64,000 bases of DNA from Yoonia sp. GPGPB17 (GCF_037892195.1 NZ_JATACI010000002.1:2480001-2544000); one strand, 5' to 3'; positions 18,203 to 32,356 are shown, counted from the stretch's first letter. Made by a program: numbers and translations. The notes: generated from the letters alone by a model not told the origin.

Positions 18203-21200
18203 TCAGAAATCGAATTCCAGCAAAGCGCTGGCACCGAAGGCTTCGTAACTGTCGTCCCCGATCCCATCATAGCTGGTCATGATCGAGAATTGGCCAGTGG
18301 TCCCGAACGCGTAGCGCGCGCCCAATCTCACCTCGCCCCGGTCGCTCTCGGTCCGGATGAACCCATCATCAAAGACCGATGCGTTAGCGCCAAACCCACC
18401 CAGCAGATCAAGCGCGCCGTCATCCATGCTTATCGGCACAATGAAATCGATGCCAAGCCGCGCCTCGGTTGTGGTGACGGTGATGGCGCGTACCTCAAAA
18501 CCATCACCGCCAAGATAGGCCTCATTTTCATCCCTGACATGAGCAAGATCCAGCATCGGGATCAGCGTGACCCGGTCCAGCGCAACTTCACCCGCCACAT
18601 TCAGCGTCAGGATGCTGCGGTCGCCTGTGAAGTCATCTTCGTAAGTACCCAAGGGCGATAGTGTGTTGTCGGTTTGACCCAACAGATAGGAACCAGAGAA
18701 GACAATATCTTGCTCGGGCAAACGCACCACAGCATAGGGGCCGACCAGCCAGCCGGTGCTTTCGAATTCCATCGGACCATCGTCAGACGTCATCGTGTCG
18801 AATTGCGCCATTGCACCAATCAAAAGACCTTCACGCACCTCATAATGTGAGCCCAAGGTCAGGTTGGCATAAGCGCCTTCAAGATCGTCCTGCGTGCTCC
18901 ATTGCCCGCGCGCAGACAGCCAGATGGGACGGTCGGACGCGGTGCCCAGATCAAAGTTACCGGCCCCTTGCGTCGCGCTGAGGTTGAAGCGTCCATCATG
19001 ACCACCCAACAAGAACCGGTTGATTTGCGGCTGCGACTGGATCAGTTGTCTGGCGCGCTGACGCGCCGTTTGCGTGATCATCTCTTCTGTTGCGGTTATG
19101 GCGCCCAAGCCGATTGATACCGTTGCAGAGGCTTCATTGGGGTTCGCAAAATCATCCTCGGCCACACCGGCGGCCACGTTGATTGTAACCACTTCAGTAC
19201 CCAACGGCGTGATTTGCGCAGTGTAGGTCGTACCTGACCCCGCAAAGGACGTCACATTGCCACCTGTCACGCTTAGATCACCCTGCACAAAGCCAGTCAC
19301 AGTTTCGGAAAAAGTGATCGTCACAACAAATGGCGTCGCATCAGAGATGCTGGAAGGTGCGCCACTGATCGCCACTGTCGGTCCGTCAAAGTCCGGGAAC
19401 AGGTCAACGGTTGCCGCGGCAGACGTATTGCCAACTGCATCGGTGGCCGTAACCGACACCGTGCCGCCCGTCATATCAGCGGCTGAAGTCACCGAATATG
19501 TGCCCCCCGTTGCAGTAACGCTTTGCATGCTGTTGTCGGGGAAGGTCACGTTGACGATTGAATCAGCCTCCGCCGTGCCGCCAATTGTCAGGGACCGGTT
19601 TGCATTGATTACCGACGTCGTGATCAAAGGTGCATCCGGTGCCACCGCTGCGGCGACAGTCACCACAAAGCTTTGCTGCGCAGCCATGTTGCCAGCCGCA
19701 TCGGTTGCATCCACCAGCACCGTATTGGCACCAACGGCAAAGTCGAACGGGCTGGAAATCGCATTCCCTGCCAGAGTGTACACAGGTGTGATTGACCCGG
19801 CAGCGTTATCGGTGACCACAGCAGCAAAGCTGACGTTCGCCGTGCCACCGGGCCCTGCTTCGGCAGAGATCGCCGCTGGTGGGGTGATCACGGGAGCCTC
19901 GGTATCGCTGACCGTTACCGTAAAGCTGGCAGTGCCGGTGTTTCCGGCCGCATCACCGGCCTGATATGTCACCGTCGTCATTCCTGTGGGAAATGCCGCC
20001 CCAGACGCTAAACCCGCTGTCAAAGCCGGGCCTGTTGTCACGGCAACGTTGTCCGTGGCCGTAGGGGCAGCGTAGGTGACAACGGCTGTCGTCAGCCCCG
20101 GATCAGCGGACACTACGATATTGGCTGGCACTGAGACAACCGGATCTTCGGCATCTGTCACCGTCACGTTAAAGCTGGCTTCGCCAACATTTCCTTCGTT
20201 ATCGGTAGCCTGATAGGTCACAACGGTAACCCCGACAGGGAACCCGGCACCAGAGGCAAGACCAGCGGTGAGCGTCGGACCAGAGGTGACGGCAATGTTG
20301 TCTGTCGCAGTGGGGGCAGGGTAAGTTACCGTCGCCGTGCTCTGACCAGCGTCTGTTGTGACGGCGATATCGGCCGGGACATTCACTACCGGATTTTCAT
20401 CATCTGTGACGGTCACCGTGAAGCTTGCATCGCCAAGATTGCCAGCCGCATCGCCAGCCTGAAATGTGACCGTCGTCACCCCGACAGGGAATATCGCGCC
20501 AGAGGCCAGACCGGCGGTCAGCGCCGGAGCAGTTGTCACAGCAACATTGTCCGTGGCGGTTGGCGTCGCATAAGTAACGGTGGCTGTGTTTTGGCCCGGA
20601 TCAGTGGCGACCATGATATTGGCTGGGACGCTAACAACCGGCGCTTCGTTGTCGTTGACGGTAACATTGAAACTGGCTGCCCCAGCGTTTCCGGCAGCAT
20701 CGGTCGCGGTGTAGGTTACCGTCGTTGTGCCAAGCGGGAAGCTGGCACCAGAGGCCAGACCTGCCGTCAATGCAGGACCAGATGCAACACCTACGTTGTC
20801 CGTAGCTGTCGGGATTGCATATGTGACAGTCGCAATATTTTGGCCCGAGTCCGTCGAGACAACAACATCGGATGGTCCGCTGACGATGGGGTCCTCGTTG
20901 TCATTGACGGTGACACTAAAGCTGGCGGAACCGGTGTTCCCGGCAGCGTCAGCGGCCTCGAATGTCACAACGGTTATTCCAACAGGAAAAGCAGCACCAG
21001 AGGCCAAACCACCAGTGAGCGTAGGACCGCTGGTGACGCCAACATTGTCTGTCGCCATCGCTCCGGCATAGCTGACAACTGCCGTACTTGCACCGGGATC
21101 CGTGTTCACACTGATATCAGCAGGCACAGTCACAACGGGGTCCACTGTATCGGCGGGAGCTTCGACCGTGACTGTGACGGTTGCCGCTACCGAGGATGTG

Positions 21201-22268
21201 ATCCCATCAGATACGGTTAACGAGAATGTTAAACCAACATCAGCATCGCCAAGGTTTAAGGTTGGTGCTGTGAAGGTCGGCATATCTGCAGTGGGATCTG
21301 ACAAAGACACCGCCGGGCTGCCCACTTGCATCCAGCTATAGGTCAATGTTTGGCCGGTGTCCGGGTCACTTGAGGCAGAGCCATCAAGTGTAACCAAGGA
21401 ACCAGAGGGAATCGTTTGATCAGTACCGGCATTCGCAGTGGGTGCTGTGTTTGGTGGTGGTGTGATCGTAATCGTTACAGAATCAGCAACAGAGCTTTCG
21501 CCATCATCATCCGTCACAACAAGTTCAAAGATATGTGTCACAGCACTGCTGCTTGCGTTGAGCGAGTTGTCTGTAAATGTCGGGTTTTCGGCGGTGGCGT
21601 CATTCAACATGGCGTCGGCTGCCGATCCGGTGCCACCCGTCCGTGACCAGGCGTAGGATGCGATGCTGCCATCTGAGTCAGCGCTGCCCGAACCGTCTAG
21701 TGTGACTTGCGTGCCGGATTGAACAGACTGGTTCGACCCCGCATTAGCGGTAGGTGCGACGTTCGGGGCTGTGAATACCGTCCTTTCGTTCACAACAACC
21801 GTTGTTGTGACACCCTCTATCCCTATTCGGTACTCATAGGTGAGGGGGTCGCCATTGGGCTGCGCACGAAATGTGATGCCCATGAAATCGTCGGCGGCGT
21901 AGCTGCCGTTGTCAGCACCATTCTGCGAAACAATGGTCGCATTCTGAAAAGGACAACTGGCCAAAAGGTCTGCTTCAGTGACCGGGCTTGCAAAGGTGTC
22001 CACACTTCCGAAAAACCACTCGCTACCACCTGTTGCGGTAATCCCGAGACCTGGAGCGTTAAACGATACGCCAAGCTGAATCATTGCCTGGCTCATTGAA
22101 GCCCGTAAACAAACATGACGCGTCTGAGATGCCTTGCGGCTTCAAGGTACTGCCGGTGTCAATATTGCTGCCCCCCAACGCATTCGCAGATGCAGGCGCC
22201 AGAATTGCGCCGACCACAGCAACGGCCTTCATAGCTCTCAAAAGTCTCGGTTTCGCAAAACGACCCAT
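18203..22268 (-). CDS. HYR/PKD-repeat autotransporter adhesin, frameshifted near the signal peptide
   Basis: About 1354 residues after repair. A signal peptide (AVAVVGAILAPASANA) is encoded from the ATG at 22268, but its frame stops at 22059; the main frame, open from about 22096, runs to 18203. One extra base between about 22085 and 22115 explains the split. The main part has two PKD-like domains (about residues 112-212 and 217-312 of the main frame), five near-identical 83-residue HYR repeats, a sixth divergent one, bacterial Ig-like domains, and a C-terminal beta-barrel of about 270 residues ending in Phe (LLEFDF). The architecture predicts a cell-surface adhesin exported by the type V route. 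The first part of the passenger is unrecognised. Confidence 0.82.
19898..21142 (-). repeat. Five tandem 249-bp HYR-domain repeats
   Basis: Each unit starts with (D/A/N)PVV-VPA-I-V-TDPG and ends with DAAGN-G-ASF-VTV-D-E. The spacing is 83 residues, and sequence similarity is high at the DNA level too. Positions are approximate. Such arrays change length easily, so a collapsed or expanded copy number is possible. Confidence 0.75.
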
Positions 22269-22463
22269 TTAAACAACCCTTCACATAATTGCTGCACGCC
22301 AAGGCGACGCACGCTTGCGATATGACTAGCCGAACAGAAAAAGTAGTAATGTGCGCGCAGACACAGAACATCGTGGATAAGCCGATCACTCTGACATCAC
22401 GAAGGCGGGCAGACCTGCAAAGGTTTCCACTCACCCCGCTGAAACACATTGATTGGAGTAACA

Positions 22464-22991
22464 ATGGAACCATTTATCGCGCAAATCATGCTTTTCGGGG
22501 GCAACTTCGCCCCGCGTGGTTGGGCATTCTGTGATGGGCAGCTTTTACCCATTGCAAGTAATTCGGCGCTGTTCTCAATTCTTGGCACAACTTATGGGGG
22601 CGACGGTCGCACATCATTCGGCTTGCCCGATCTGCGTGGGCGCGTACCCATGCATGCAGGCACCGGACCCGGGTTGACACCACGTCAAATTGGACAGCGT
22701 GTCGGTATCGAGGATGTTGCCTTGAGCGCAGCAGAGCTACCCAACCACAATCACGAGCTTCTTACTGCTGCTGCGCCTGCCGCAAATGACCGTGCATCCG
22801 GCGACGCGATTGGCCGCACCTCAATCTACGTAAACCGGGACGATTCAAATCCGGCGACCTTGCCGTCGATTGCCCTGAATGCCGGTACAATCTCAAACGC
22901 GGGCGGCGGTCAAGCACACCCAAACATGCAGCCAACACTTTGCATCAACTACATCATCGCATTGCAGGGAATCTTCCCGTCGCGTAGCTAA
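22464..22991 (+). CDS. Phage tail-collar domain protein (microcystin-dependent-protein type)
   Basis: 175 residues from the ATG at 22464 (GGAG seven nt upstream). Begins with the tail-collar signature EPFIAQIMLFGGNFAPRGWA followed by CDGQLLPI, then LFSILGTTYGGDGRTSFGLPDLRGRVPMH, and ends MQPTLCINYIIALQGIFPSR. Such proteins occur singly in many marine bacterial genomes, often unlinked to prophages, and are thought to be exported or surface-associated. No other phage genes are nearby, so I do not call a prophage. A terminator follows. Confidence 0.88.
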   Translation: MEPFIAQIMLFGGNFAPRGWAFCDGQLLPIASNSALFSILGTTYGGDGRTSFGLPDLRGRVPMHAGTGPGLTPRQIGQRVGIEDVALSAAELPNHNHELLTAAAPAANDRASGDAIGRTSIYVNRDDSNPATLPSIALNAGTISNAGGGQAHPNMQPTLCINYIIALQGIFPSRS

Positions 22992-23014
22992 AGCTGATTG
23001 CATCGCATACAAAT

Positions 23015-23047
23015 GGGCAAGCCAAGACATTTTGGCTTGCCCGATTT
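23015..23047 (+). terminator. Terminator after the tail-collar gene
   Basis: GGGCAAGCCAA pairs with TTGGCTTGCCC (11 bp) across a 6-nt loop and is followed by GATTTCAT. It begins 24 nt past the stop at 22991. Confidence 0.7.
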
Positions 23048-23071
23048 CATCAATTTCGAAAGGAACAGCAT

Positions 23072-24280
23072 TTGTCTCTCCGTTTTCCGCCATGCGCGAC
23101 AGCCCTTTTTTGCATTACTTTGCAGGCCTCAGCTGTCAGCGCATCTGACCATCGCGATGCGCCGCTGACCCAGCTTTATCCCATGTCCGATATCGGTGAC
23201 AGCTTCCTATTTCGCGGGGCACAAACCGGCGGGTTAACTATGGCATATACGCTAAACCCGCTATCCGGCAGCGGCGCTCCAGGCACGTTAGGGTCTGAAG
23301 AAATCAAGCTTGATCCAGACCTGATCTACATGTTTCGCCTTGATACAGATGGCGACGCGATCGCCGATATCGCCTATAAGATCAGAGTGCGCGACATCGA
23401 GGATGACCGTCAAAAGCAGACGGTCGAGCTACGCCTTGCGGAAGGCGATGATGCACAGTCAAACGACTGGAACGGACGCGAGATTGCCCGCGGCTATACC
23501 ACAGCCCTGAACCGCGCGCTTGAAGTGACTGAAGGCGACAACGGCGAATTGCTGTTCATTGGGCCAAGACGTGATCCGTTTTTCTTTGACTTCACGACAG
23601 TTCAGGCGCCTGCGGCCCTCGCTATCAAGCAAGCGCTGGCCGGGGGCGACAACCTACCGGCTGAACCCACATCCATTGGGGCGTTTGGTATCTCCGATAT
23701 GACCCTGATCGTGCTCGAGGTCCCCGGACTGGCCGATCAGGCGCTGAATTACTGGGCCGTGGTGGCGGACCGGGATGGAACGTCCGTTGACCGTATGGGC
23801 CGCGCAGGCGTGCAAGGTATTTTCTTCGTCGACCCACCCGTCGGCTATAACGAAGATCGCTACCTGCCCGTCGATCCCGACTATCCAACGGTCGGCGATT
23901 TCAACAACGCCTATAATGCCGCTAGTCCTGATGAAGGATTGTCCCGCTTTGGCGATCAATTCGCCTTTAGCTTTAACCGGCTAGAAGTCGAAGAGCAGAA
24001 ACTGGACGATACCGTCGCATTCTATGCCCCGGACATGCTGGCATGGGATCCGTCAAAGCCTGCTGGCTATCCCAATGGCCGCAGCTTCGCTGAGGATGCA
24101 ATTTATTGGACGATCAAGGACATTAACCCGTTCCTGTACGCCGCACCTGACAGTTTCCTGCCCCGCATTTCTGATCAGGCGCTCAATATGGAGAAATTCC
24201 CTTACGCCGCACCTTCGTTCAATCAGGCGTGGCAACCTGGTGTTCCGGTACGGCCCGTAGCACCAATCTACATGGACTAG
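23072..24280 (+). CDS. DUF4331 secreted protein
   Basis: 402 residues from a TTG preceded by AAAGGAAC. An N-terminal secretion signal (ATALFCITLQASAVSAS) is followed by SDHRDAPLTQLYPMSDIGDSF, the conserved start of DUF4331 proteins, and by the tail DAIYWTIKDINPFLYAAPDSFLPRI. Family function is unknown; members are extracytoplasmic and often neighbour oxidative-stress or metal genes. It stands alone between two terminators. The divergent functions on either side give no hint of its role. Confidence 0.85.
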   Translation: MSLRFPPCATALFCITLQASAVSASDHRDAPLTQLYPMSDIGDSFLFRGAQTGGLTMAYTLNPLSGSGAPGTLGSEEIKLDPDLIYMFRLDTDGDAIADIAYKIRVRDIEDDRQKQTVELRLAEGDDAQSNDWNGREIARGYTTALNRALEVTEGDNGELLFIGPRRDPFFFDFTTVQAPAALAIKQALAGGDNLPAEPTSIGAFGISDMTLIVLEVPGLADQALNYWAVVADRDGTSVDRMGRAGVQGIFFVDPPVGYNEDRYLPVDPDYPTVGDFNNAYNAASPDEGLSRFGDQFAFSFNRLEVEEQKLDDTVAFYAPDMLAWDPSKPAGYPNGRSFAEDAIYWTIKDINPFLYAAPDSFLPRISDQALNMEKFPYAAPSFNQAWQPGVPVRPVAPIYMD

Positions 24281-24297
24281 AGATCAAACTTGCCAAA

Positions 24298-24330
24298 ATC
24301 CCCGCAGAGGGCGATCTGCGGGGATTTCTT
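24298..24330 (+). terminator. Strong terminator after DUF4331
   Basis: ATCCCCGCAG pairs perfectly with CTGCGGGGAT (10 bp) over an 8-nt loop and is followed by TTCTT. It lies 17 nt after the stop at 24280. Confidence 0.85.
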
Positions 24331-24483
24331 ATAGAAGTTGGAAAAAGACAAGTGATGTGCAGGCTAAGTGGTCACAAGTGTTCACCATAGTTGCTTATCC
24401 TCATGTCAAAAACTGAGTCATGTAGGGCGAACTGCAAACCCAGACACCCCGCTACTTACAGACGCGTGCAGCTTGCGGAATGC

Positions 24484-24518
24484 GTCTGGCCGGGTGGCGA
24501 ACGTCCGCCCGGCCAGAC
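24484..24518 (-). terminator. GC-rich hairpin just past katG
   Basis: GTCTGGCCGGG pairs with CCCGGCCAGAC (11 bp) seven nt beyond the katG stop. No U-run follows on the minus strand, so it may protect the mRNA end as much as terminate. Confidence 0.6.
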
Positions 24519-24524
24519 AGTTAC

Positions 24525-27715
<3,191 letters not shown>

Positions 27716-27752
27716 GTGGCGATCTGATACCTGACAGCAGTGTTCTGGCATC

Positions 27753-27771
27753 ACGCGCGTTGCGCGTTTTT
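27753..27771 (+). terminator. Terminator after oxyR
   Basis: ACGCGC-GTT-GCGCGT followed by TTTTC, 38 nt past the oxyR stop. The stem is short but GC-rich with a U-run. From here to the dioxygenase stop at about 27992 I see no gene. Confidence 0.65.
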
Positions 27772-27991
27772 CATGCCTCATGCTCTACCGCATGTCAAAA
27801 GCCCAATTGTACAGCATCAACCGCATCATCTGCGCAGAAACTGTTTCGATCATATTATCAGAGACGGTCACACGCGAATGTTGCTAGCAGGCCCATGCAA
27901 AGAGCGTCTCGCGCATCCGCCTGATCTGATCTTGATGCACGGGGTCGGTTCCAAGGTCGAACAGTACCGGGAGCCCTTCGACCCAGATCCT

Positions 27992-28658
27992 TCATTCAAA
28001 AAAGTCGCGTTGCGTCCGCCAACAACGATATCAAAACGAAAACCCTCGTCGACGTTTTGATCCGGGGTGCCATAGGGTTTGCCGACATTGTGTTTAAACC
28101 CATCCCCCATCAGGATCGCCATTGGGTCGGTCGCATTGTTTGGCTCATCAGGGAAGTACATTTGCGTCACAAGGCGTGATGATCCACCGCTCACCGAGAT
28201 ATGGATATGCTTAGGACGCCACCGGCCGATATCGGGGCGCGCTAGGTATGCGCCGGGGCTGATGGTCCAAAACCGGTAGTTGCCGTCGTCGTCTGTCAGC
28301 ACACGGCCCATCCCAAAGAAGTTGTCATCCAGCTGTAAGCCCGAATGATCCTCGATATGACGGTAACGGCCAAAATGATTTGCGTTCCATATCTCCAGCA
28401 AGCCGCCGCGGACAGGGGCGCCGCTTTCTGTGCGGACAGTACCGGTAACTTCGATCGGGACCCTACGGCGCGCGGGCGATCAGGGGATATACGTGTCATA
28501 TCCCATTCATTTGCGCGTGCTGCATAGCGCGCAGGCACGACCGGAACAAAGCTGTCACGGGCCTGTTCTGGGATCAGGCGCAAGCGTTTGCGTGGGGTGC
28601 GCTGATCCGATGTATTGTCGGTTGGTCCAATACCAATTTGTCTGCCAAGTTTTGTCAT
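27992..28658 (-). CDS. pcaH: Intradiol dioxygenase beta subunit (PcaH-like), two frameshifts
   Basis: About 222 residues after repair. The first frame from 28658 carries the N-terminal part (FVPVVPARYAARANEWDMTR); it shifts at a G3 run (28461-28463) into VPIEVTGTVRTESGAPVRGG, then LLEIWNANHFGRYRH and the iron ligands: a tyrosine in YRFWTISPGAY and the pair in RPKHIHISVSG. A missing base in the run at 27998-28003 would give the family-like end NATFFE and a stop at 27992-27994. The HIH pair identifies the iron-bearing subunit of protocatechuate 3,4-dioxygenase or a close relative, which opens catechol rings. It follows the alpha-like gene by 9 nt. Two breaks could mean a pseudogene, but both are in homopolymers. 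Confidence 0.75.
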
Positions 28659-28667
28659 GCCTGTCCC

Positions 28668-29273
28668 CTAGCTTTCAAGATCATCAAAGAATGGTGTTTC
28701 ATTGTCGCCCGCCATCACGATATCGAACAGGTAAACCTCAGCGCCGTCGGCGGTACGGCCATCATGACGCGCGATCAGCCGCGCTTGATCGTCGGGGCCC
28801 AACACGTTCAAGACAGGGTCGCCATCGTTCTCGGGCTGATGTTCAAAGAACATCTGTGTGACGATACGATTGATGCCGTCCGAAAAGATCGTGAAGGTAA
28901 TGTTTGGCGCGCGACCACTTGCTGCACCGGGCTTGATGGTGCGGAAAGCGTATTCACCTGTTGCGGTGCGCTGGCGTCCGTATCCATTGAACCACGGATC
29001 AACGTCTGGGTGTCCCGCATTTGCTGGCGAACGATAGACGCCTTTCGCATTTGCTTGCCAGATTTCCAGCAACACGCCGTTGGCAAGATTGCCGTGCCGG
29101 TCAAAGACACGACCGCGGATGATGATTTGCGTACCTTGGGGGCCGCCGACAACCCCCTCACCCAGGCTTGTCAGATCTTCCAGTGTCTTGTCGCGAAAGT
29201 AGATCGGGAAATACGGGCCGATGGTATCTTCATTTGTTGGCGGCAAGGCGTTCTTGCGAAGATCATCTGTCAC
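28668..29273 (-). CDS. pcaG: Intradiol dioxygenase alpha subunit (PcaG-like)
   Basis: 201 residues. Shares the intradiol fold with its neighbour (IIIRGRVFDRHGNLANG, VLLEIWQANAKGVYRSP, YAFRTIKPGA) but lacks the His-X-His iron ligands, having APNITFTIFSDG instead, as expected for the non-catalytic PcaG subunit. It is first in the pair and intact. PcaGH convert protocatechuate to 3-carboxymuconate in the beta-ketoadipate pathway. The rest of that pathway is not in the window. The divergent IclR gene is a likely regulator, since IclR proteins often control aromatic catabolism. Confidence 0.8.
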   Translation of the reverse strand: MTDDLRKNALPPTNEDTIGPYFPIYFRDKTLEDLTSLGEGVVGGPQGTQIIIRGRVFDRHGNLANGVLLEIWQANAKGVYRSPANAGHPDVDPWFNGYGRQRTATGEYAFRTIKPGAASGRAPNITFTIFSDGINRIVTQMFFEHQPENDGDPVLNVLGPDDQARLIARHDGRTADGAEVYLFDIVMAGDNETPFFDDLES

Positions 29274-29342
29274 TCTACCTCCTCCTTATTGTGCATATAG
29301 CGTTTTGCAGATAAAACGGCGTTCACTTGTCAAGGGTGCCTC

Positions 29343-30134
29343 ATGCCAGAATCTTCCAATCACAAAGTCTATTTTGTTCCAGGCCTGCAACGCGGCTTGC
29401 GCGTATTGGAGATATTGGGCGCGGCGGATGAACCCATGTCGATCAGCGACATTGGCCGCGCGATGGATCTGAGCCGGTCTTCGACTTTTCGGTTGATCTA
29501 CACACTTAATCAAATGGGCTTTCTGAAGGATGGCGAACAGAAAAACACCTATACGTTGGGGGCGCGTGTCCTCAATCTTGGGTTTGCCTACCTCAACCAG
29601 CAACCCATTACTTCGATTGCGCGTCCTTATCTGGCCAATCTGCGCGACCGAACGGAAGTCAGTGCGCATCTGAGCGTGTTGGAGGGGGCGGATGTTCTCT
29701 ATCTGGGTAGTCATCAGGCCCGCAGCGGCTTTGTATCCAATATGGTCACCGGTACGCGGACACAGGCCTATGCCTCGGCCATCGGCTGGTGTTTGTTGGG
29801 TAGCCATTCTGATGATGACCTTAAAACGTTCTGCGAGAACATAGAGATGTCGGTTTTCACAGATGAGACGCCAACAACCTTTGCCATGCTGCGCGATCGC
29901 GTAAAGGCTGCGCGAAAACAGGGCTATGTTTTCTCTAAGGGATTTCGCGAACCCGGAGGGTCGAGCGTCGCTGTGCCTGTGCGCGACAACACCGGGCGTG
30001 TCGTGGCCTGCGTGAACGTGTCCGGCCCTGACAGCGGCTTCGATTTTGACCGGATCGAGAGCTTTTATGTGCCCGAAACCAAAGCAACCGCGCTGCAAAT
30101 CTCGCGCGAATTGGGATATGCAGGCGCTGAGTGA
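29343..30134 (+). CDS. IclR-family transcriptional regulator
   Basis: 263 residues with an N-terminal winged helix (about 13-75; GLRVLEILGAADEPMSISDIG, RSSTFRLIYTLNQMGFL) and a C-terminal effector-binding GAF-like domain (SAHLSVLEGADVLYLG, GFVSNMVTGTRTQAYASAIGW, FREPGGSSVAVPV). It is divergent from the dioxygenase pair, and its 3' end abuts the BKACE gene on the other strand. It may control the dioxygenases, the downstream catabolic genes, or both. The ligand is unknown. Confidence 0.87.
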   Translation: MPESSNHKVYFVPGLQRGLRVLEILGAADEPMSISDIGRAMDLSRSSTFRLIYTLNQMGFLKDGEQKNTYTLGARVLNLGFAYLNQQPITSIARPYLANLRDRTEVSAHLSVLEGADVLYLGSHQARSGFVSNMVTGTRTQAYASAIGWCLLGSHSDDDLKTFCENIEMSVFTDETPTTFAMLRDRVKAARKQGYVFSKGFREPGGSSVAVPVRDNTGRVVACVNVSGPDSGFDFDRIESFYVPETKATALQISRELGYAGAE

Positions 30135-30139
30135 CATTG

Positions 30140-31018
30140 TTAAGAAACGATACCTAGAATTTGACGCGCCTCGTCAGGGGTGGCGATGCTACCACCAAGA
30201 CTTTCAACAATAGACACGCCCTTTTCGACAAGTTGTGCGTTTGATCGACAATGCTCCCCCTTGGCAATATAGGCTGTGTCTTCCATGCCGATCCGCACAT
30301 GTCCGCCCAACAGATACGCTTGGGCCAGCATCGGAAAGGCCATGCGCCCGATGCCAAAGGCTGCCCATTCGGTCCCTTCAGGTAACTGGCTGACCAAAAA
30401 AGCCATTGTTTCCGGGTTGGCGACCGCTCCAAACCGTACCCCAAGCACCATTTGCACCATCAACGGGGTCTTGATGATGCCACGTTTGACGAAATCCTTG
30501 ACCATATGCAGATCGCCACTGTCAAAGACTTCGATTTCCGGCTTTACGCCAGCGGCGTAGATCCGCTCGGCCATCTGTTCGAGGTTCCACGGCGCATTGA
30601 TCACGCTGGCCTGGCCGGACCACATCGTGTTGAAGTCGAGCGTGCAAATCTCTGGCTTCAGCGCCTCAACATGCGCCACACGTTTTTCCGGTGCGCAGAG
30701 GGTTGAACCCGGATCTGCAATCTTTGGATCATCTTTTGAAGGCACAAAGCGGCCGCCTTCGCCCGTCGTCAGGTTTAGGATAACATCTTCATTCTTTTCA
30801 CGAATGCGCGCGACCAGTTCACGGTAAAGCGCAAGGTCCATAGACCCCTTCGCTGTTTCGGGGTCACGTACGTGCAAGTGAACAATTGAGGCCCCCGCTT
30901 TTGCAGCATTCAAAGCCTCGTCGGCAATCTGGGCTGGGGTTACAGGCAGGTGCGGGCTTGTCTCTGGCGTCATCAGGTTGCCTGTGACCGCGCAGGTCAG
31001 GATAGTTTTGCAGGTCAT
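30140..31018 (-). CDS. BKACE (beta-keto acid cleavage enzyme, DUF849)
   Basis: 292 residues from the ATG at 31018. BKACE enzymes cleave a beta-keto acid with acetyl-CoA to give acetoacetate and a CoA ester. Family marks: CAVTGN near the start, the zinc-binding VHLHVRDPETAKGS, LNLTTGEGG, and the substrate loop around IYAAGVKPEIEVFDSGDL. As read it is fused in frame to the upstream aminotransferase, because a single extra base turned the natural ATGA overlap into read-through. The split is supported by the perfect overlap that results when the base is removed. The substrate is unknown. Confidence 0.87.
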   Translation of the reverse strand: MTCKTILTCAVTGNLMTPETSPHLPVTPAQIADEALNAAKAGASIVHLHVRDPETAKGSMDLALYRELVARIREKNEDVILNLTTGEGGRFVPSKDDPKIADPGSTLCAPEKRVAHVEALKPEICTLDFNTMWSGQASVINAPWNLEQMAERIYAAGVKPEIEVFDSGDLHMVKDFVKRGIIKTPLMVQMVLGVRFGAVANPETMAFLVSQLPEGTEWAAFGIGRMAFPMLAQAYLLGGHVRIGMEDTAYIAKGEHCRSNAQLVEKGVSIVESLGGSIATPDEARQILGIVS

Positions 31019-32356
31019 TGCGTGACAGCCTCTAGGCTTGGCGTCGATTGCGTGGCCAATATGGGCGACGATCTGCACTATTTCGGCCTCGGTCGCGGTA
31101 TAGGAAGGTGCCAAAAGAATGTGATCACCGTTGATACCATCAGCACAGCCCTGCGCCGGGTAGCACATAAGGCCCTCATCCAAAGCAATGCTTTGGATTC
31201 TTGGGGATAGTTTCGCCGCGACAGGAAATGGTTCTTTTGTTGCTTTATCTTTGACGACTTCAACCGTCCAGAACAGCCCGCGCCCACGAATGTCGCCCAC
31301 GTTTGGATGCTGCCCGAAACGTGCATGTAAGGCGTCTTTCAACTGCAACCCACGCGCACGGACATTGGCAAGTAAATCATCCTTTTCAATCACCTGCTGT
31401 ACAGCCAACGCGCCTGCGGCAGCGACCGCATGCGACATGTATGTGTGTCCGTTCCAAAGCAAGCCACTGCCATCCCTGATGGCTGACACCACGCCTTCGC
31501 TGACCATCACAGCTGCGATCGGCTGATATCCAGCGCCCAGACCTTTGGCCAATGTCGTGATGTCGGCATGGATGCCTTCTTGTTCCAGTGCGAACAATGT
31601 TCCGGTGCGGCCCATGCCACACATCACCTCGTCCGCGATGTATAGGACTCCATACGTATCACAAATCTCGCGAATGCGGTTGAAATAGCCCTTTGGCGCG
31701 GGCTGTGTGCCGAGTGACGCGCCGACAACAGGCTCGGCAACAAAGGCCATAACATTTTCGGGTCCAAGCTTCTGGATGCGCGCGTCGAGCAGGTTGGCCA
31801 TGCGCAGACCAAATGCCTCTTCTGACTCACCGTCTGAGCGCATGCGATAATCGTAGGCAGCATCAATATGTTCAACATCCATCAGCATCGGCTGGAAGGG
31901 CGCACGGCGGCCCTCGTGACCGCCTGTTGCCAATGCGCCAAGTGTATTGCCATGATAGCTTGGCTTGCGCGCAATGATCTTGGTGCGCGATCCTTCGCCG
32001 CGTTCCAGATAATACTGTCTGGCAAGTTTCAATGCGGCTTCCATCGCCTCGGACCCGCTACCTAGGTACATCACCCGACCGTCACCCGTACCCTGCGGGG
32101 CGCGCCGGATCAAAAATGCGGCAAGCTCTTCGGCAGGTGCGTTGGTGAAAAAGCTGGTATGGGCAAAAGCGATCTTGTCGATCTGCTTCTTGAGGGCGTC
32201 GCGGACCCGTTGATTGTCATGCCCAAGACAGGACACAGCCGCACCGCCGCAAGCATCAAGATAGCGCTTGCCGTCTGAATCGATCAGATAGCTCCCCTCA
32301 CCCCCAACAACCGACGGAAGTTGCGTGCCAAGTGAGCGGTGTAGAACATAGGTCAT
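31015..32356 (-). CDS. Class III aminotransferase, frameshifted at its 3' end
   Basis: About 446 residues from the ATG at 32356 (one at 32374 is possible). A fold-type I omega-aminotransferase: GGAAVSCLGHDNQRVRDAL, YLGSGSEAMEAALKLARQY, YHGNTLGALATGG, the cofactor-binding aspartate in LYIADEVMCGMGRTG and the PLP lysine in ITTLAKGLGAGYQPIAAV. At 31032-31037 the coding strand reads GCCTAG where GCTAG would give LEAVTQ and a TGA that overlaps the BKACE start as ATGA. As read, the two genes form one frame of 774 codons. Neighbours suggest it supplies a keto acid to the BKACE, but the amino donor is unknown. Confidence 0.85.

Noticed and set aside
19898..21142. CRISPR-like or noncoding tandem repeat array
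   Set aside because: The 249-bp period is coding and corresponds to HYR protein domains on the minus strand.
22464..22991. Prophage remnant because of the tail-collar domain
   Set aside because: No other phage genes, integrase or attachment repeats are nearby, and such stand-alone proteins are common in bacteria.
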